The notes: generated by a model not told the origin, from the letters alone. A DNA stretch of 64,000 nt from Crocinitomicaceae bacterium (GCA_029238665.1 JAQWFQ010000012.1:155714-219713), one strand, 5' to 3'; positions 1 to 8,322 are shown, counted from the stretch's first letter. Numbers and translations are program-made.

Positions 1-254
1 TTTGGTCAATTGCCTTGATTCCGTTCAGCCTTTTACCATGGGTGATAGGTGCTTCAGGGATTTATTCAATGGTTATTGCTACGTTGTTGGGGGTTGGTTT
101 TTTCTATTACGCATATAGACTATTGTTAACCTGTGACGATAAGGACGCGCGAAAGTTGATGTTCGCATCATTTATCTATTTGCCAATTATGCAGTTTGCC
201 TATGTTTTCGATCGTAATTTGGATATTATCGAATCATTTCTGAGCATTAATTAA
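1..254 (+). CDS. ctaB: Protoheme IX farnesyltransferase (heme O synthase), C-terminal part
   Basis: Only the last 84 codons are in the window; the frame is open from base 3 to the stop at 254, so the 5' end lies outside. The fragment is strongly hydrophobic, with two to three membrane segments and a short basic loop (TCDDKDARKLMFASFIYLP), as at the end of UbiA-family heme O synthases. The enzyme adds a farnesyl group to heme B in the inner membrane, making heme O for heme-copper oxidases. It lies 13 bases upstream of an oxidase subunit III gene in the usual Bacteroidota order, which supports the call more than the fragment itself does. Confidence 0.8.
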   Translation, partial: WSIALIPFSLLPWVIGASGIYSMVIATLLGVGFFYYAYRLLLTCDDKDARKLMFASFIYLPIMQFAYVFDRNLDIIESFLSIN

Positions 255-267
255 AATTTTAGCAGTC

Positions 268-1326
268 ATGAAACAAGATTTTTCACAAGATGGTAATAAA
301 GAACAAATGGACACGGCACGAAAAAATCTTGTCTATGTTTCAATGTTCAGTATTATTATGATGTTTGCTGGATTAACATCTGCCTACATCGTCTCTATGG
401 GAGATTCTTTCTGGTTGAAATTCACGTTACCAACAGCTTTTTGGATCAGCACAGGACTTATTGCATTGAGTAGTATTTGCATTCAGTCATCGGTATTTTT
501 TGCTAAAAAAGGGAATAAACCTGCAATGCAAGCAGCAATTTCAATCACACTTGTGCTGGGAATGGCGTTCATTTATTTCCAGTTTAAAGGATACGGTCAA
601 TTAATTGACAATGGGGTGCATCCAGTTGGGAATCACATCATTGTTACCGATGGAAAATACGGGGATTACTTTGAGGTAAAATACAAAGGCAACTTTGTTG
701 AAGTGAACGGAAATGACTTTTTATTGAAAGGTGAAAAGATGACAGAATCTGAAATGATAGCCTATCAGAATTTCATGTCTCAATTTTTAGAGGTGAGTGA
801 AAAGGAACCATTTACGATTAAGGAATACGGAAAGGAGTTCGAGTTATTTTTCTTAAATACTCCGTTAAAACTTGTAGAGGGAAGGTTGTTTTCTGAAGAA
901 GATGGCGAGCTAAAATTTTTAGACCGTTTGCGTTTGAAAGAGTTGGCAATTAATGTACGTGATAATCGCGGCGATTTTTTCGTTCAAGGAACAATGGGGA
1001 AAGATTTTCACGTGTACTATAAAGGCAAAGAATTACAGTATAAGAATCGCGAATTGCAGATGAATGGGAAGAAACTTTCTAATTACCTGCAAATTAAATC
1101 AATGGAAGCTGCAGACACCGCTTCGTCGTACTTGTTTCTAATTACATTTTTACATTTACTACATATTGTTGTGACGCTGTTTTATGTTTTAAAACTCGTA
1201 AGACACTCATTTTCAGGTAAAATTAATAAAGAGGAAAACCTTACCCTTCAAATGGGCGCTATTTTCTGGCACTTTCTGGGGGTATTATGGGTCTATTTAT
1301 TACTTTTTTTACTTTTTATTCATTAA
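268..1326 (+). CDS. Heme-copper oxidase subunit III-like protein with large insertion
   Basis: 352 residues. Membrane segments are at about 20-43, 55-75, 86-106, 288-311 and 327-351, matching the five-segment short form of subunit III. Between segments three and four is a soluble stretch of about 175 residues (108-282) rich in short beta-strand-like phrases such as YYKGKEL and MNGKKL, which the family normally lacks. Subunit III stabilises the catalytic subunit I and has no metal site. The gene follows ctaB and precedes a second subunit III gene, as in other Flavobacteriales, where the first copy is usually near 190-200 residues. The start is the ATG at 268. Family is likely; the role of the insertion is unknown. 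Confidence 0.8.
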   Translation: MKQDFSQDGNKEQMDTARKNLVYVSMFSIIMMFAGLTSAYIVSMGDSFWLKFTLPTAFWISTGLIALSSICIQSSVFFAKKGNKPAMQAAISITLVLGMAFIYFQFKGYGQLIDNGVHPVGNHIIVTDGKYGDYFEVKYKGNFVEVNGNDFLLKGEKMTESEMIAYQNFMSQFLEVSEKEPFTIKEYGKEFELFFLNTPLKLVEGRLFSEEDGELKFLDRLRLKELAINVRDNRGDFFVQGTMGKDFHVYYKGKELQYKNRELQMNGKKLSNYLQIKSMEAADTASSYLFLITFLHLLHIVVTLFYVLKLVRHSFSGKINKEENLTLQMGAIFWHFLGVLWVYLLLFLLFIH

Positions 1327-1350
1327 ACTTGCATATAAAATTTTTCAAGC

Positions 1351-2376
1351 ATGGCAGGACACGCTTCCAAACAAATTGACTCTAAAACACTATGGGGAGG
1401 TAAAACTTCACCATTTAGCACAAGCTACGGAAAGCTAATGATGTGGTTCTTTTTAGTGTCTGATGCACTAACATTTAGTGGATTCCTTATTTTTTACGGC
1501 GCTAACAGACACAGTTACGGAGGTTCTTGGCCAATTGGAGAGGAAACGTTTAACTCATTGCCGTTTTTAGGTCATGGATACCCATTAATTTATGTGGCAT
1601 TAATGACGTTTATTCTTATTGTTTCTTCAGTAACAATGGTGTTGGCTGTTGAGGCGGGACATCGAATGGACAAGCGTGGAGTTGTTAAATGGATGATCGC
1701 AACAATTATTGGTGGATTCTTTTTCTTAGGATCTCAAGCTTGGGAGTGGTCTCACTTTATTCACGGATCTGACTTTGGAAAAGTGGAATTAAACGATGGA
1801 TCTTTAGCGATTGTTAAAGGGCATTTTGGTGAAATTGAACATTTCACAGTAACCAAGGCTGGTGATCACCACCATGTTGGGGATAAAATCACTGAAGATT
1901 TAGCGCATACTTATAAGCACGCAGTTTCAGAAGGTCACCTTAACAACAATGTGATTACACTTCACGATGGTTCTGAGGCAACTGTTGAAAAGCACGAAAA
2001 CGAGCACCTGAAATTACTTGTTAAAGAAGATGGAGGGACGCACAAAAAAGGAGACGTTATAGAAGGAAACGAAGCCGCTGTTATTTACGAAGGTATTGTG
2101 AATTCTGGAGATGCTGATAGAGTGATTTATGGAGCAAATCTTGAAGAGAATGAGTATGGGCCAAACCAATACGCTCAGTTCTTTTTCTTTATTACAGGTT
2201 TTCACGGTTTTCACGTTTTTACAGGTGTATTAATCAACATTTTAATTCTTATGGGAGCCATAAGAGGTGTTTATCATAAACGAGGGCATTACGAAATGGT
2301 TGAGAAAACAGGACTTTATTGGCACTTTGTTGATTTAGTTTGGGTATTCGTATTTACATTCTTCTACTTAGTATAA
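1351..2376 (+). CDS. Cytochrome c oxidase subunit III with His-rich insertion
   Basis: 341 residues. Typical subunit III motifs are seen: MMWFFLVSDALTFSGF in the first membrane segment, SQAWEWSHFIHG before the insertion, and FFFFITGFHGFHVFTG plus GLYWHFVDLVWVFVF in the last two segments. Residues about 139-262 form an extra hydrophilic domain with at least twelve histidines, including a DHHH cluster. Flavobacterial subunit III proteins of this position are often near 320 residues with an insertion here, so an insertion is expected; its histidine content stands out. Translated from the ATG at 1351, 24 bases after the previous gene, clearly in the same operon. Confidence 0.9.
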   Translation: MAGHASKQIDSKTLWGGKTSPFSTSYGKLMMWFFLVSDALTFSGFLIFYGANRHSYGGSWPIGEETFNSLPFLGHGYPLIYVALMTFILIVSSVTMVLAVEAGHRMDKRGVVKWMIATIIGGFFFLGSQAWEWSHFIHGSDFGKVELNDGSLAIVKGHFGEIEHFTVTKAGDHHHVGDKITEDLAHTYKHAVSEGHLNNNVITLHDGSEATVEKHENEHLKLLVKEDGGTHKKGDVIEGNEAAVIYEGIVNSGDADRVIYGANLEENEYGPNQYAQFFFFITGFHGFHVFTGVLINILILMGAIRGVYHKRGHYEMVEKTGLYWHFVDLVWVFVFTFFYLV

Positions 2377-2402
2377 TTATCAAAAAAATTAAATTCTCGA
2401 TT

Positions 2403-2771
2403 ATGGAAAGAGATGATATTGTTGAATATTCGTTAGATGGCCACCACAGTGAAGAGGCTGGAGTTAAAATCCGTAAAAAGATTTGGTTTGTTACAGCTCT
2501 TTTAACTGCTATTACAGCTGTTGAGGTTGCACTTGGAATGATGATAAAACAAGGTTCTGAAGCATGGCCAATTGTTAAATGGGGCTTTATTGTTCTAACA
2601 ATGGTTAAAGCAGGATACATTGTTTTGGTATTTATGCACTTAGGTGACGAAAGAAAATCATTGAAGTCTGTGATTTTAATACCTTACTTTATCTTTATTG
2701 CATACCTTATTTTCATTCTATTATGGGAAGGTACAGCTATTGGAGAAGTGCTTTCTACATACGGAAGCTAA
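2403..2771 (+). CDS. Cytochrome c oxidase subunit IV family protein
   Basis: 122 residues from the ATG at 2403. A TTG further upstream at 2340 would add residues overlapping subunit III and is not needed. Three membrane segments lie at about 28-48, 57-79 and 87-108, with the short motif VFMHLGDE between the second and third; this is the caa3/quinol oxidase subunit IV pattern. It is a small accessory subunit of the inner-membrane oxidase. Gap of 26 bases from subunit III, and followed by Sco-type genes that serve copper insertion. Family assignment is firm from layout and motif; exact stoichiometric role is unknown. Confidence 0.85.
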   Translation: MERDDIVEYSLDGHHSEEAGVKIRKKIWFVTALLTAITAVEVALGMMIKQGSEAWPIVKWGFIVLTMVKAGYIVLVFMHLGDERKSLKSVILIPYFIFIAYLIFILLWEGTAIGEVLSTYGS

Positions 2772-2782
2772 TAACACTACAT

Positions 2783-3466
2783 ATGGAAGTGAAAAGTAAT
2801 GCTGGACACGCAAAGAGAATTCTAGCCATTCTACTTGTTTTTGGTCCGGCTTTTATTTTGATCTTTATTGCAACGCGAAGCTGCAGTCATAACTTTAAGG
2901 AGCTAGATGACTATGGTGTCGCAGACAACTATGCTTTTATTGATGCTCAAGGGATCAAGCATACTGTAGACGATTTTAAAGAGTACTCCGTATTAATTAA
3001 TGTTCTCCAGCCAACTTGCCCTGAAAATTGTTCTGTTTCTTTCTGGCACTTAAATCATTTGATTTATCAAAAGATGCGTGACAACGCAAGAAAAAAAGGT
3101 TCCTTAAGAATTATCACATTTGTTACAGATGGAAAAGGGAATCCATTGAAAGATTTGTCTGCCGTTAGTGATATGTTAGCTGATCAGGTGGAAGGGTATG
3201 ATCCTAATATTTGGATTGTGGCTTCTGGAGATCCAAAAAAATTATACGATTTTGAGCACAACAATGCACGCTTACTTCAAGAAGGTGATATGTATTATGG
3301 TGGGGAAGCATTTCAAGAATTAATGCTGTTATTGGATAAAAAAAATCACCTCAGAATGGTACTTTCAGGAAAGTCTGAAGGAATGATTCGTCGAATGCGT
3401 GAACATGTCGCTTTATTAAAGAAGCAATACGATAAAGAAAATGCTAAAGACCTTAAAAAGAAGTAA
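2783..3466 (+). CDS. Membrane-anchored Sco/thioredoxin-fold-like protein
   Basis: 227 residues from the ATG at 2783, 11 bases after subunit IV. One N-terminal membrane anchor (about 11-30) precedes a periplasmic domain. A CPENC pair (C79, C83) sits where Sco proteins have CxxxC, followed by helix-like FWHLNHLIYQKMR and a later Trx-like strand IIWVASGDPKK-type region. The third Sco copper ligand, a histidine near the end of the domain, is not obvious: the equivalent zone reads FQELMLLLDKKNH. It may therefore be a thiol-disulfide partner rather than a copper carrier. The next gene is a canonical Sco, and the two overlap by 26 bases. Confidence 0.65.
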   Translation: MEVKSNAGHAKRILAILLVFGPAFILIFIATRSCSHNFKELDDYGVADNYAFIDAQGIKHTVDDFKEYSVLINVLQPTCPENCSVSFWHLNHLIYQKMRDNARKKGSLRIITFVTDGKGNPLKDLSAVSDMLADQVEGYDPNIWIVASGDPKKLYDFEHNNARLLQEGDMYYGGEAFQELMLLLDKKNHLRMVLSGKSEGMIRRMREHVALLKKQYDKENAKDLKKK

Positions 3467-4109
3467 CCTTCTTATTTTTATTGGATTCGTTCTGTTTTCG
3501 TGCAGTGAAAACAAGGGCCGTGTTTTGCCAATATTGGGAGAGCGTGATGTCATGTACTCAATGGTGAATGGAAAAGAAGTTTCAGATACAATTTACCATA
3601 AAGTCCCAGCATTTCACTATTTGAATCAGGACTCTGTAATGATTACATCTGAGTCTATGAAAGGAAAAGTTTGGATTGCTGATTTTTTCTTTTCTCACTG
3701 TCCCACTATTTGTCCTCCAATGACTTCTGAGATGAAGCGTTTAAATCTTGAAACGCAAGATTTGGCGGAATACATTCAGTTTTTGAGTTTTTCAATTGAC
3801 CCAGAACGCGACACGCCTACGCGGTTAAGAGCATATCGTTCTATTTATGATATAGCAGTTTCTAATTGGCATTTTTTTACTGGAGATGAAGCGGAAACTC
3901 ACCTGCTGGCAAAGTCTTTTTTTAATGGTGCTGAACGTGATGCTGAAGCAGAAGGAGGCTTTGGACATACAGACTATTTTGCAATTGTTGACAAAGAAGG
4001 GTATGTTCGTGGAATTTACCAAGGAACAAATAAAGAACAAGTAGACTTATTACAAGCAGATTTAAGAAAACTATTAACTATTGAATATGGAATTATTGGA
4101 TCAAAATAA
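3441..4109 (+). CDS. SCO family copper chaperone lipoprotein
   Basis: 222 residues. The N-terminus is a lipoprotein signal ending in LFSC, with the acylated cysteine at 21. The Sco copper site is complete: CPTIC (C87, C91) and the distal histidine in GHTDYF (H176), with SIDPERDTP between them. Sco proteins deliver copper to, or reduce, the CuA site of cytochrome c oxidase in the periplasm. The ATG at 3441 lies inside the previous gene, and the stop overlaps the next gene, so translation is probably coupled along the operon. Family assignment is secure. Confidence 0.92.
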   Translation: MLKTLKRSNLLIFIGFVLFSCSENKGRVLPILGERDVMYSMVNGKEVSDTIYHKVPAFHYLNQDSVMITSESMKGKVWIADFFFSHCPTICPPMTSEMKRLNLETQDLAEYIQFLSFSIDPERDTPTRLRAYRSIYDIAVSNWHFFTGDEAETHLLAKSFFNGAERDAEAEGGFGHTDYFAIVDKEGYVRGIYQGTNKEQVDLLQADLRKLLTIEYGIIGSK

Positions 4110-4614
4110 AGTAAAGCAAGCCAAGTTATTAATCTATACACTTTCAGCTGTGATTCCAGTTGTTGTTGCGGTTCTTTTTGGTATTAAGATTGAAGGCGTC
4201 GACCTATCTTGTTTGCCCCCAGTTTATGCAACCATTAATGGAGTAACAGCAGTATTATTAGTCCTTGCTCTTGTTGCCATTAAAAAGAAAAACATGAAAC
4301 TTCACAGAGGTTTAATTCGAGTGTGTCTGTTGCTTTCTCTATTGTTTTTGGCTTTATACGTGTCGTATCACATGACGTCGAACTCTACGGAATACGGTGG
4401 AGAAATGCGAGGCTTATACCTTGTTATTCTTATCTCTCATATTTTGCTAAGTATTGCAGTTATCCCTTTGGTGCTATTCACTTATTTGTTCGCTTGGCAA
4501 GGGCAGTTTGAAAAGCATAAAAAATGGACGCGATTTACTTGGCCAATTTGGTTTTATGTTGCAGTTACAGGAGTTTTAGTTTACCTAATGATTTCACCGT
4601 ACTATTTAAGCTGA
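4087..4614 (+). CDS. ctaM: DUF420 (CtaM-like) membrane protein for oxidase maturation
   Basis: 175 residues from the ATG at 4087 (a TTG at 4081 is also in frame). Five membrane segments are visible, and the histidines typical of DUF420 are present at H73 (KLHRG), H95 (VSYHMTS), H118 (ISHILL) and H144 (EKHKKWTR). In Bacillus and Staphylococcus the DUF420 protein CtaM is needed for assembly of active heme A oxidases; the same role is inferred here from family and position. It overlaps the Sco stop by 23 bases and ends 13 bases inside the convergent minus-strand gene. Confidence 0.8.
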   Translation: MELLDQNKVKQAKLLIYTLSAVIPVVVAVLFGIKIEGVDLSCLPPVYATINGVTAVLLVLALVAIKKKNMKLHRGLIRVCLLLSLLFLALYVSYHMTSNSTEYGGEMRGLYLVILISHILLSIAVIPLVLFTYLFAWQGQFEKHKKWTRFTWPIWFYVAVTGVLVYLMISPYYLS

Positions 4615-5621
4615 TCTAAACTGAACTCTTGAAAGTTTAACGGTTGAATTCTTCCATCGAGACCATTTCTTCCCGACCAGCCTCTAGTGCCATTTTTACC
4701 AATTGTTCCAGCAATTTGTCCGGCTAATGGTGTACCTCCTTTACCAAATGTACCTCCTTTTCCGGGTGCCCCATGATTCCCGCCATCGGTTAAATAGTTT
4801 AATTTAGGCTCAATCTGTGAATTGTTGGGGTGAATTGTTACATGAACTGTTCCGCCATTTCCACCATCGCCACCACGACCACCATGCCCTCCATCACCAC
4901 CGTGACCTGGACGCTTGTATTTCCCGTTGTTTAACGATCCATTTCGACCATTTCCACCATCGCCACCATGTCCACCGTTTCCACCATTTCCCCCTTTAAG
5001 GTTGAATGTAATGGACCCTTCACCAAGTGTTTTATATCGCCAAACTTCATTTGTTTGTTGATTTATAACGTAAATATGAGTGAGGTTGTTTTCAAGCCAA
5101 ATATTAGACACATAGCGTTCAGCACTTTGGCCGTTTGTTCCGTGTGTCCCATTGGCTCCGTGTCTCCCATCGCGCAATAACAACCTGCTACCTCGGTTTT
5201 TTTGACTCACACCATCTATACCATTATTCCCTTTAGCATCTATAGTCAAATCACCTTTAAAGTTCATTCGAATGCTATCTGTCGCTTGAAATATTAGTTC
5301 TTTATCCGTAATGGTAATGTTGACATTCGCGGTGTTTTCACTAAATGATGTTGGGTGTTTTACAATTTTAAACGATTTAGTTAACCCATTTCGAACAATG
5401 TCTTCTGAAATTAGTGTAAGCTTTCTATTGTTGGTTACGTCTAGCTCAGAACCATCGTTCATGATAACCATTACCTTGGCTTCAATTGTACTCCCAAAGT
5501 TAATTGGCTCAATAGGATTATATTCAATATAAGCTGTGCGAATCTCATTTACTTCTAATCGTTTAAAGCTACCACAAGAGCTAAGTATTAACAGGGACAA
5601 TGAGAGAAAAAGATACTTCAT
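4602..5621 (-). CDS. Lipoprotein with collagen-like Gly-X-Y triplets
   Basis: 339 residues. A lipoprotein signal (LILSSC) is followed by about 120 residues of beta-rich sequence with no recognised family. From about residue 128 the chain contains four blocks in which every third residue is glycine, for example GANGTHGTNG, GGNGGHGGDGG and GRNGLDG. The first residue after glycine is often glycine and the next often Asn, His or Asp. These are collagen-like triplets, though almost free of proline. No enzyme motif is seen; a surface structural role is an inference. The upstream A9 tract (minus strand, five bases before the ATG) could aid translation. It ends overlapping the convergent DUF420 gene. 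Confidence 0.7.
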   Translation of the reverse strand: MKYLFLSLSLLILSSCGSFKRLEVNEIRTAYIEYNPIEPINFGSTIEAKVMVIMNDGSELDVTNNRKLTLISEDIVRNGLTKSFKIVKHPTSFSENTANVNITITDKELIFQATDSIRMNFKGDLTIDAKGNNGIDGVSQKNRGSRLLLRDGRHGANGTHGTNGQSAERYVSNIWLENNLTHIYVINQQTNEVWRYKTLGEGSITFNLKGGNGGNGGHGGDGGNGRNGSLNNGKYKRPGHGGDGGHGGRGGDGGNGGTVHVTIHPNNSQIEPKLNYLTDGGNHGAPGKGGTFGKGGTPLAGQIAGTIGKNGTRGWSGRNGLDGRIQPLNFQEFSLDQLK

Positions 5622-5645
5622 ATTGTTTTTTTTTGAGTAAAGTCA

Positions 5646-6770
5646 TTAATTAGCAATAGTACAGATAACCTTCCATATTTCATCGGCGGTGTTGTCCCAT
5701 GAAAAGAGTGTGCTGCGTTTAAGTCCTTTTTGACTTAACTCTTTTTGAATAGCGGGGTTCTTTACAATGTAGCTCATTTTTTCACGAATATCATCGATAT
5801 TGAAAGGGTCACAATAAATTGCGGCATCACCAGCAACTTCTGGCAGCGATGTTTTATTTCCTGAAAGTATAGGTGTTCCACACTTCATTGCTTCCACCAA
5901 CGGAATACCAAAACCTTCAAAATAAGGGATGTATGTCAACAAGCTTGCTGCGCCCATAATTTCAGCTAAATCGGAAAGAGAAACATGCCCTGTAAATAGA
6001 ATGTGATCACGAACAAATGGTGAGATTTCAATACCGTTTAGTTTTTTACCAAACATTTCTGTACCAACAATTACTAATTTATGTTGATCTTCAGGATTCT
6101 CCTGTTTAAATTGCTCAAATGCAGCAATAAGGCGACCTACATTTTTTCTTGGATGTAGCGCCCCAACAAACAAGAAATACGGATTTCCATTTGCATACGT
6201 TAATCGAGCACTATTTTTTTGATCTAAATGCAAGGGCTTAAACTGAGAAGACGCACCATTCCATAGTGGGCTTACTTTAGAGGTATCAATACTGTATTTT
6301 GAACAAATGTCTTTTTTCGAGTATTCAGACACGGTTAAAATGTGTGCTGCTTTATGCGCAAATTTTGGAAAAAATCGACGCAAGTATTTCCGCATAAGCC
6401 AGGGAATGTCATCGGGGTTGTGCTCGAAATTAATGTCGTGAATTACAGCAATCTGTTTCACCTTACTTTTTAGTGATAAATAACCATCAGGAGAAAGAAA
6501 AACATCTGCCTTATATTTTTTCAAAGCTCTTTTTACAGAAAATTCAAACCAAATATAGAATAAGAATGGGTGCCTTGCTGGTGGGTTTAATATTACAGGA
6601 GTAACATTGTCACCAAAAATAAACTTCTTGTCGAAGGGCCTATCAAAGAAAAAGATAAAGTCATGCTCTGGGTGCTTTTCAACCAATCGTTTCACCACTT
6701 CATATGTGTACCAGCCAAAGCCTTCCATTTTTGAAGCGAGTAAAAAACGTGTATTTACAGCAATCCGCAT
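5646..6770 (-). CDS. Glycosyltransferase family 4 (GT-B) protein
   Basis: 374 residues. The N-terminal domain includes EGFGWYTYEVVKRLV, the usual GT4 start, and an AVIHDINF motif. The C-terminal Rossmann half has FVGALHPRKNVGRLI and the donor-binding EX7E motif in FEGFGIPLVEAMKCGTP, followed by LPEVAGDAA. Such enzymes transfer a sugar from a nucleotide-sugar donor to a glycan or lipid acceptor at the cytoplasmic face of the membrane. It starts 8 bases after the metallo-beta-lactamase gene ends, so they are likely co-transcribed. Acceptor and sugar cannot be read from sequence. Confidence 0.88.
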   Translation of the reverse strand: MRIAVNTRFLLASKMEGFGWYTYEVVKRLVEKHPEHDFIFFFDRPFDKKFIFGDNVTPVILNPPARHPFLFYIWFEFSVKRALKKYKADVFLSPDGYLSLKSKVKQIAVIHDINFEHNPDDIPWLMRKYLRRFFPKFAHKAAHILTVSEYSKKDICSKYSIDTSKVSPLWNGASSQFKPLHLDQKNSARLTYANGNPYFLFVGALHPRKNVGRLIAAFEQFKQENPEDQHKLVIVGTEMFGKKLNGIEISPFVRDHILFTGHVSLSDLAEIMGAASLLTYIPYFEGFGIPLVEAMKCGTPILSGNKTSLPEVAGDAAIYCDPFNIDDIREKMSYIVKNPAIQKELSQKGLKRSTLFSWDNTADEIWKVICTIAN

Positions 6771-6778
6771 TTTATGAT

Positions 6779-7423
6779 TTAAAATTGAAGAATATAATTT
6801 GTTGCTTTTTCTTGACCAATTGTCGTTTCACCACCATGACCACAGTAAACAACCGTTTCTTCAGGAAGTTTAAATAGGACATTATGAATCGAGTTTTTTA
6901 AGATTTCAAGATCCCCTCCAGGCAAGTCCGTTCTACCAAAACTTCCGGCAAAAAGAACATCCCCATTAATGACAAATCCATTTTCTTTGTTGTAAAAAAC
7001 CACATGCCCCGTTGCGTGTCCTGGCGTGAATTTCACTTCAAATTTAATGTTCCCAAAAGCGATAAAATCACCATCATTAAGCATTTTGTTGGGCGCTGGC
7101 GGAGCCAAATACCCCGGATATCCATAAATAGATGCATAGTCTGAAACGGAGTTCAATGTTTGCAAGTCTTCTTTATGCAGGTAGAAATCAATATCAAACT
7201 TAGCGAGTACAAAAGCACAACCGAGTACATGATCAATATGCGCATGGGTTAAGAGGAGTGCTGCAGGCGTTAGATTGTTCGTCTCAATATAACTTACCAA
7301 TTCATCCTGCTCATGTTTTTCGTAGCAACCGGGGTCAATAATTACACAATTAACGCCGTCTTGAACAATGTATGTATTTTCTTGAAATCCATTGAATGAG
7401 AACTTCTGAATAGATAATGCCAT
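6779..7423 (-). CDS. MBL-fold metallo-hydrolase (glyoxalase II-like)
   Basis: 214 residues. The metal-binding set is complete: THAHIDH (H60, H62, D64, H65), H136 in PGHATGH, D155 in INGDVLFAG and H196 in YCGHG. Length and the closing GETTIGQE motif fit the YcbL/GloB-type group, cytoplasmic thioester hydrolases that use two metal ions. No signal peptide. It is the first gene of a minus-strand pair with the glycosyltransferase. A near-consensus promoter element (TATTTTTA) lies upstream of the ATG. The true substrate is not determined; hydroxyacylglutathione is unlikely if the organism lacks glutathione. Confidence 0.88.
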   Translation of the reverse strand: MALSIQKFSFNGFQENTYIVQDGVNCVIIDPGCYEKHEQDELVSYIETNNLTPAALLLTHAHIDHVLGCAFVLAKFDIDFYLHKEDLQTLNSVSDYASIYGYPGYLAPPAPNKMLNDGDFIAFGNIKFEVKFTPGHATGHVVFYNKENGFVINGDVLFAGSFGRTDLPGGDLEILKNSIHNVLFKLPEETVVYCGHGGETTIGQEKATNYILQF

Positions 7424-7498
7424 TCTTTTTTAGCTTAAAAATACAATGATTTTCTCGAAACAAACAGGCGCGGCATAATTTTTGAATAACTCTTTAAT

Positions 7499-7506
7499 TA
7501 TATTTG
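7499..7506 (+). promoter_or_regulatory. Bacteroidota -7 promoter element (TAnnTTTG)
   Basis: TATATTTG matches the -7 consensus exactly and lies 14 bases before the ATG at 7521, implying a very short leader. A TTG at 7482-7484 is closer than the usual -33 spacing, so the upstream half is weak. Confidence 0.45.
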
Positions 7507-7520
7507 TAAAAAATAGAATT

Positions 7521-8057
7521 ATGAAATATACTTTTTTAGTAATTGTTGGAATTATTTTAACGAGTTGTGGAACGAGAGTCCCTTATACAAACCAAATTAA
7601 AGATGAGTTTGGGTTGGAAACAGAACAGCAAATGAGAAAAGTGCAGTTTTTTACTTCTGCGACAATTATTTTAGAAAAGAATAAGAAGTCAGGAAATCAA
7701 AGTACAGATAATGATGGGGCTTTAGTTTCTGCGTCAAATACAAATCAAGAACGTATAATTATTCCTATGGGAACAAAGTGTGTTTTTGACAGTTATGGAG
7801 ATAATGGTGAGTTGACCCTGCGCTTTGAAATAGGTATTGGAAAAACAATTTCATTCTTAATGAGGGGTGGTTCTACTTCTGGGAAATATTACCTAAAAGC
7901 AGACTGGAAAAGCAGACAGAGAGGTGGAGATGTTGTTTATGGCAATGATCTTTATGTTGCTACAACTGCCAGTGCAACAGCATATTTACAAGTTATTCGC
8001 AAACGATTGCAAAAAACAAAACGCAAAGACAGAGTAGTTAAAGGAATGAGGGTTTAA
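7521..8057 (+). CDS. Putative lipoprotein of unknown function
   Basis: 178 residues from the ATG at 7521. An in-frame TTG at 7482 would place 13 polar residues ahead of the signal peptide and lies upstream of the promoter element, so it is rejected. The signal ends in ILTSC, giving a lipoprotein. The mature part contains a possible beta-sandwich segment (KCVFDSYGDNGELTLRFEIG) and a GNDLYVATTASATAYLQV stretch, with a basic tail (KRLQKTKRKDR). I do not recognise a family. It stands alone between a divergent minus-strand operon and a strong terminator. Confidence 0.75.
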   Translation: MKYTFLVIVGIILTSCGTRVPYTNQIKDEFGLETEQQMRKVQFFTSATIILEKNKKSGNQSTDNDGALVSASNTNQERIIIPMGTKCVFDSYGDNGELTLRFEIGIGKTISFLMRGGSTSGKYYLKADWKSRQRGGDVVYGNDLYVATTASATAYLQVIRKRLQKTKRKDRVVKGMRV

Positions 8058-8078
8058 TTCTAAATTAAACTTTTATTG

Positions 8079-8105
8079 AAAGGTCGCTTATTGGCGGCCT
8101 TTTTT
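8079..8105 (+). terminator. Rho-independent terminator
   Basis: AAGGTCGC pairs with GCGGCCTT (one G-U pair) around a TTATTG loop and is followed by a T-run. It sits 22 bases after the stop of the lipoprotein gene. Confidence 0.85.
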
Positions 8106-8298
8106 ATTCTCCTAAAGTTATGTGATGAATTTCAGTGATTTCTTTTTCCTGAACCTTAGGTGTAGAACCCTTTTTTTTAAATAAGAAATAAGATAGAACC
8201 GCGAGCAGAAACACATAAAATATAATTTTCAGGAGGTACATTTTAGATACGGGCGGACTTGTATATCGTTTAAAATCAATTTTCCGTTCTTTCTTCAT
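8104..8298 (-). CDS. Small single-pass membrane protein
   Basis: 64 residues. A basic N-terminus (MKKERKIDFKRY) precedes one membrane segment at about 21-39, then a polar tail ending EIHHITLGE. The ATG at 8298 faces galE across a 38-base gap, giving a divergent pair. Positive-inside charge pattern and the clean start argue for a real gene; no shadow coding on the other strand competes for it. No family recognised; its stop lies inside the T-run of the opposite-strand terminator. Confidence 0.6.
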   Translation of the reverse strand: MKKERKIDFKRYTSPPVSKMYLLKIIFYVFLLAVLSYFLFKKKGSTPKVQEKEITEIHHITLGE

Positions 8299-8322
8299 AC
8301 GGTAAATTTAAATCTATTCTTT

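Noticed and set aside
2014..2214. Minus-strand ORF in the subunit III insertion
   Set aside because: It overlaps a well-supported gene fully, has no signal or motif and no start context.
2319..2335. TGGCAC-like sequence resembling a sigma-54 promoter
   Set aside because: Spacing to the -12 element is wrong and it lies inside the subunit III coding sequence.
4817..4999. Plus-strand ORF rich in His and Arg
   Set aside because: It is the antisense of the Gly-X-Y repeats in the collagen-like gene; the composition comes from GGN-type codons read backwards.
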